A DNA stretch of 64,000 bases from Blastococcus saxobsidens DD2 (GTDB lineage: Bacteria > Actinomycetota > Actinomycetes > Mycobacteriales > Geodermatophilaceae): positions 1,467,541-1,531,540 of the forward strand of contig NC_016943.1 of NCBI RefSeq assembly GCF_000284015.1, written 5' to 3'. This document shows, piece by piece, positions 61,989 through 64,000 of this stretch. Numbering within the stretch: the stretch's first letter is position 1; each line of letters begins with the position of its first letter. The notes beneath the pieces were generated by a model. It ran no database searches. It saw only the letters and a list, made by a program, of their open reading frames with translations, and was not told the origin of the DNA. A program made the translations under genes and the position numbers.

Positions 61989-63101
61989 GTGGACCCGCGG
62001 ACCCGATGGCAGCGCCTGGGCTGGGCCGTGCCCTGGCTGCTGTTCCAGATCTTCCCGATCGCCGACCTGGTGACCACGCCCCGGCCGTTGTGGGTGCAGC
62101 TGGTGGCCGCGGCGGCCCTGGTCGCCTTCACCGTCGCGTACCTGGGTGTCTTCGGCCGCGTCTTCGGGCGCGGCGGGGACTGGCCGCGCCTGCAGCTGGT
62201 CGTCGTCGCGGTCCTGGGGGTGGCGCTGGCGGTCTGGCTGGGGCCCGCGTGGGCCGGGCTGATGATCTACCTGTCGGCGGCGGCGTCCTCGGGTCTGCCG
62301 GAGCGGTGGGTGTGGCCGGCGGTGGTCGGTGCGGCCGGCGTCTGCACCGCGGTGCTCGCCGCGCACGGCGTCCTCGGCGAGGTGTTCATCCTGCCGGTGA
62401 TCTGCGTGCTCACCGCGTTCGCCCTGCGGAGCACCCGGCACCTGATCTCGGTGAACGCCGAGCTGGTGGAGGCGCGCGACGAGCTGGCCCGCAACGCCGT
62501 CGCGGAGGAGCGGCTGCGGTTCGCCCGCGACCTGCACGACCTGCTCGGCCACAGCCTGTCGCTCATCGCGCTCAAAAGCGAGCTGGCCGGGCGGCTGGCC
62601 GAGCGCGACCCGGCCCGCGCCCGGCAGGAGATGGCCGATGTCGAGTCCACCGCGCGCCGGGCGCTGGCCGAGGTGCGCGACGCGGTCAGCGGCTACCGCC
62701 AGGTGAGCCTGGCGCAGGCCCTGGCCGAGGCGCGCTCGGCGCTGTCCGCCGCCGGCATCTCGCTCAAGGCCCCGGCGCCGGGCCGGTCGCTGCCGGGCCC
62801 GGTCGACGCCGTCCTGGGCTGGGTGGTCCGCGAGGCCACCACCAACGTCCTGCGGCACAGCGACGCCCGGACGGTCGCGGTCACGCTCCGGACCGGGGAC
62901 GACGGCGTCGAGCTCAGCGTGGTCGACGACGGCCGCGGCGGGGACGCCCCCGCCGGGGCCGGGCTGTGCGGCCTGGCCGAACGGGTCGCCACGCTCGGCG
63001 GGCGGCTGGTGCACGGCCCGGCGGACGGCCGCGGGTTCCGGCTCACGGCCGCCATCCCGCTGAGCACGCCGGTGGCGGCCGGGCAGGTGACCACACCGTG
63101 A
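61989..63101 (+). CDS. sensor histidine kinase (DesK/NarX type)
   Basis: A 370-residue kinase with about five N-terminal membrane helices (residues 10-150) that form the sensor. The HisKA_3 H-box is RFARDLHDLLGHSLSLIALK (phospho-His ~183), and the HATPase_c domain has N-box EATTNVLRHSDAR and G-box DDGRGG / GLCGLAERVATLGG. The GTG at 61989 gives VDPRTRWQRLGWAV. The response-regulator gene overlaps its stop. DesK homologues sense membrane state and usually control a linked ABC exporter, the remnant of which lies just upstream. Confidence 0.9.
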   Translation: MDPRTRWQRLGWAVPWLLFQIFPIADLVTTPRPLWVQLVAAAALVAFTVAYLGVFGRVFGRGGDWPRLQLVVVAVLGVALAVWLGPAWAGLMIYLSAAASSGLPERWVWPAVVGAAGVCTAVLAAHGVLGEVFILPVICVLTAFALRSTRHLISVNAELVEARDELARNAVAEERLRFARDLHDLLGHSLSLIALKSELAGRLAERDPARARQEMADVESTARRALAEVRDAVSGYRQVSLAQALAEARSALSAAGISLKAPAPGRSLPGPVDAVLGWVVREATTNVLRHSDARTVAVTLRTGDDGVELSVVDDGRGGDAPAGAGLCGLAERVATLGGRLVHGPADGRGFRLTAAIPLSTPVAAGQVTTP

Positions 63102-63703
63102 TCCGGGTGCTCATCGCCGAGGACCAGACCATGGTCCGCGGGGCGCTGCGCGCGCTGCTCGAGCTCGAGGACGACATCGAGGTGGTGGCCGAGGTGGGCC
63201 GCGGTGACGCGGTGGCCGCCGCCGCGGCCGAGCACCGCCCCGACATCGCCCTGCTGGACATCGAGATGCCGGGCGCCGACGGGCTGGCCGCCGCCCGCGA
63301 GCTGGCGACGGTGCTGCCGACCTGCCGGTCGGTCATCCTCACCACCTTCGGCCGGCCGGGCTTCCTCCGCCGGGCCATGGAGGTGGGCGCCGCCGGCTTC
63401 CTGGTGAAGGACGCGCCGGTGGCGGAGCTGGCCCGTGGCATCCGGGCGGTCATGGCGGGGGAGCGGGTCATCGACCGGGACCTGGCCGCCGCCGCCCTGG
63501 CGATCGGGGCGACGCCGCTGTCGGCGCGGGAGGCCGACGTGCTGCGGGCAGCCGCCGACGGGGCGACTGTCGCGGACATCGCCGGACGGTTGTTCCTGTC
63601 CGAGGGGACGGTGCGCAACTACCTGTCGTCCGCGATCGGCAAGACCGGCGCGCGCACCCGGGTGGAGGCGGCGCGGGTGGCCGCGGACAAGGGCTGGCTG
63701 TAG
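63098..63703 (+). CDS. NarL/LuxR-family response regulator
   Basis: A 201-residue regulator. The receiver domain has phosphoacceptor D54 in ALLDIEMPGADG, acid pocket LIAEDQTMVRG and lysine LVKDAP. The LuxR helix-turn-helix is LSAREADVLRAAADGATVAD and RLFLSEGTVRNYLSSAIGKT. The GTG overlaps the kinase stop. The gene ends in TAG. Its original target, the linked ABC transporter, appears to be deleted, leaving its present regulon unclear. Confidence 0.92.
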   Translation: MIRVLIAEDQTMVRGALRALLELEDDIEVVAEVGRGDAVAAAAAEHRPDIALLDIEMPGADGLAAARELATVLPTCRSVILTTFGRPGFLRRAMEVGAAGFLVKDAPVAELARGIRAVMAGERVIDRDLAAAALAIGATPLSAREADVLRAAADGATVADIAGRLFLSEGTVRNYLSSAIGKTGARTRVEAARVAADKGWL

Positions 63704-63723
63704 GAGGACCCGACGTCCGGCCG

Positions 63724-64000
63724 TCAGCCGTCGCGCCGGGCGGGCACGGCCGGCTGCGCGGGGATCGCGGCGGTGTCCGGCCCGCGCTGCGACTGCACCG
63801 GGGTGAGCGCGTCCAGGTCGAGCACGCGCACGTGGATCACGGTGCGCTGCTGGAGGGCCGCCCGCAGCGCGCGGTGGAGGCCGTCCTCGAGGTACAGCTC
63901 CCCGTGCCACTGCACGGCGTGCGGGAAGAGGTCGCCGTAGAACGTGGAGTCGTCGGCCAGCAGCGCGTCGAGGGCCAGTTCGCGCTTGGTCGTCGTCAGG
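63724..64000 (-). CDS. conserved hypothetical protein, partial (5' end outside window)
   Basis: The frame is open to the window edge and ends at 63724. The visible 91 codons read TTTKRELALDALLADDSTFY, then HAVQWHGELYLEDGLHRALR and QRTVIHVRVLDLDALTPVQS, followed by a Pro/Ala-rich tail. It is conserved-looking, but I do not recognise a named domain. The start lies beyond base 64000, unless the ATG/GTG codons near 63915 are used, which would cut the conserved part. It converges with the response regulator. Confidence 0.7.
   Translation of the reverse strand, partial: LTTTKRELALDALLADDSTFYGDLFPHAVQWHGELYLEDGLHRALRAALQQRTVIHVRVLDLDALTPVQSQRGPDTAAIPAQPAVPARRDG

Overview
The window is about 73-75% GC, uses GTG starts very often, and has the gene order and protein families of a high-GC actinobacterium. 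The protein sequences, the selenocysteine locus and the small membrane and secreted proteins point to Geodermatophilaceae (Blastococcus / Geodermatophilus / Modestobacter group). This placement is an inference from family resemblance, not from a database search. No phage, plasmid, insertion sequence or CRISPR array was seen; almost everything is chromosomal core or lineage-specific sequence.

Layout. 1-1.0 kb: a decayed junction where a sensor-kinase fragment runs into a frameshifted DUF2306 membrane-protein gene. 1.06-7.3 kb: an amidase, tRNA-Pro(TGG), then the protein-quality block tig-clpP1-clpP2-clpX, with a possible ClgR activator site ahead of clpP1. 7.6-10.2 kb: acyl-CoA dehydrogenase and a CaiB-type CoA transferase, ending tail-to-tail on valS. 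12.9-18.2 kb: yccF-like, folC, DUF4233, ndk and a three-gene ABC exporter. 18.3-28.7 kb: the TIGR03960/TIGR03936 radical-SAM pair, RNase E/G, rplU-rpmA, obgE-proB and def. 28.7-32 kb (minus strand): a zinc-uptake operon znuA-znuC-znuB-zur with a Zur-like operator lying on the znuA start. 32-35.8 kb: proA and a MoxR/VWA pair separated by four tandem 23-24 bp repeats. 36-37.6 kb: a secreted, membrane-anchored beta-propeller protein. 38.1-45.4 kb: nadD-rsfS-phosphatase, DegV, and comEA-comEC-holA. 45.6-51 kb: rpsT, lepA, MOSC protein, and an LprG-like lipoprotein with its P55-like MFS partner. 51.05-52.3 kb: a Clp-N/HTH pair facing a guanidine exporter of the SMR family preceded by a guanidine-III riboswitch. 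52.4-54 kb: an oxidoreductase and an unknown secreted protein. 54.2-58.9 kb: a complete selenocysteine locus, selD / selC / selA-selB. 59-63.7 kb: enoyl-CoA hydratase, hemW, a DksA-type zinc-finger protein, a deletion scar of an ABC transporter gene, and a kinase/response-regulator pair. The window ends inside an unidentified minus-strand gene.

The most notable feature is the selenocysteine tRNA at 55656-55751. Its anticodon loop reads C-T-CTA-A-A, so it should decode UAG (amber) rather than the usual UGA. UAG-directed selenocysteine has been reported experimentally for Geodermatophilus and Blastococcus, so this is probably that recoded system. The window supplies the whole machinery: selenophosphate synthetase, tRNA, selenocysteine synthase and the dedicated elongation factor. 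No obvious selenoprotein gene was recognised here, and seven genes in the window, selB among them, still end in TAG.

A second theme is leaderless expression. Many genes have a TANNNT -10 element ending 6-9 bases before an ATG or GTG. In znuA the presumed Zur operator sits exactly on that promoter/start overlap.
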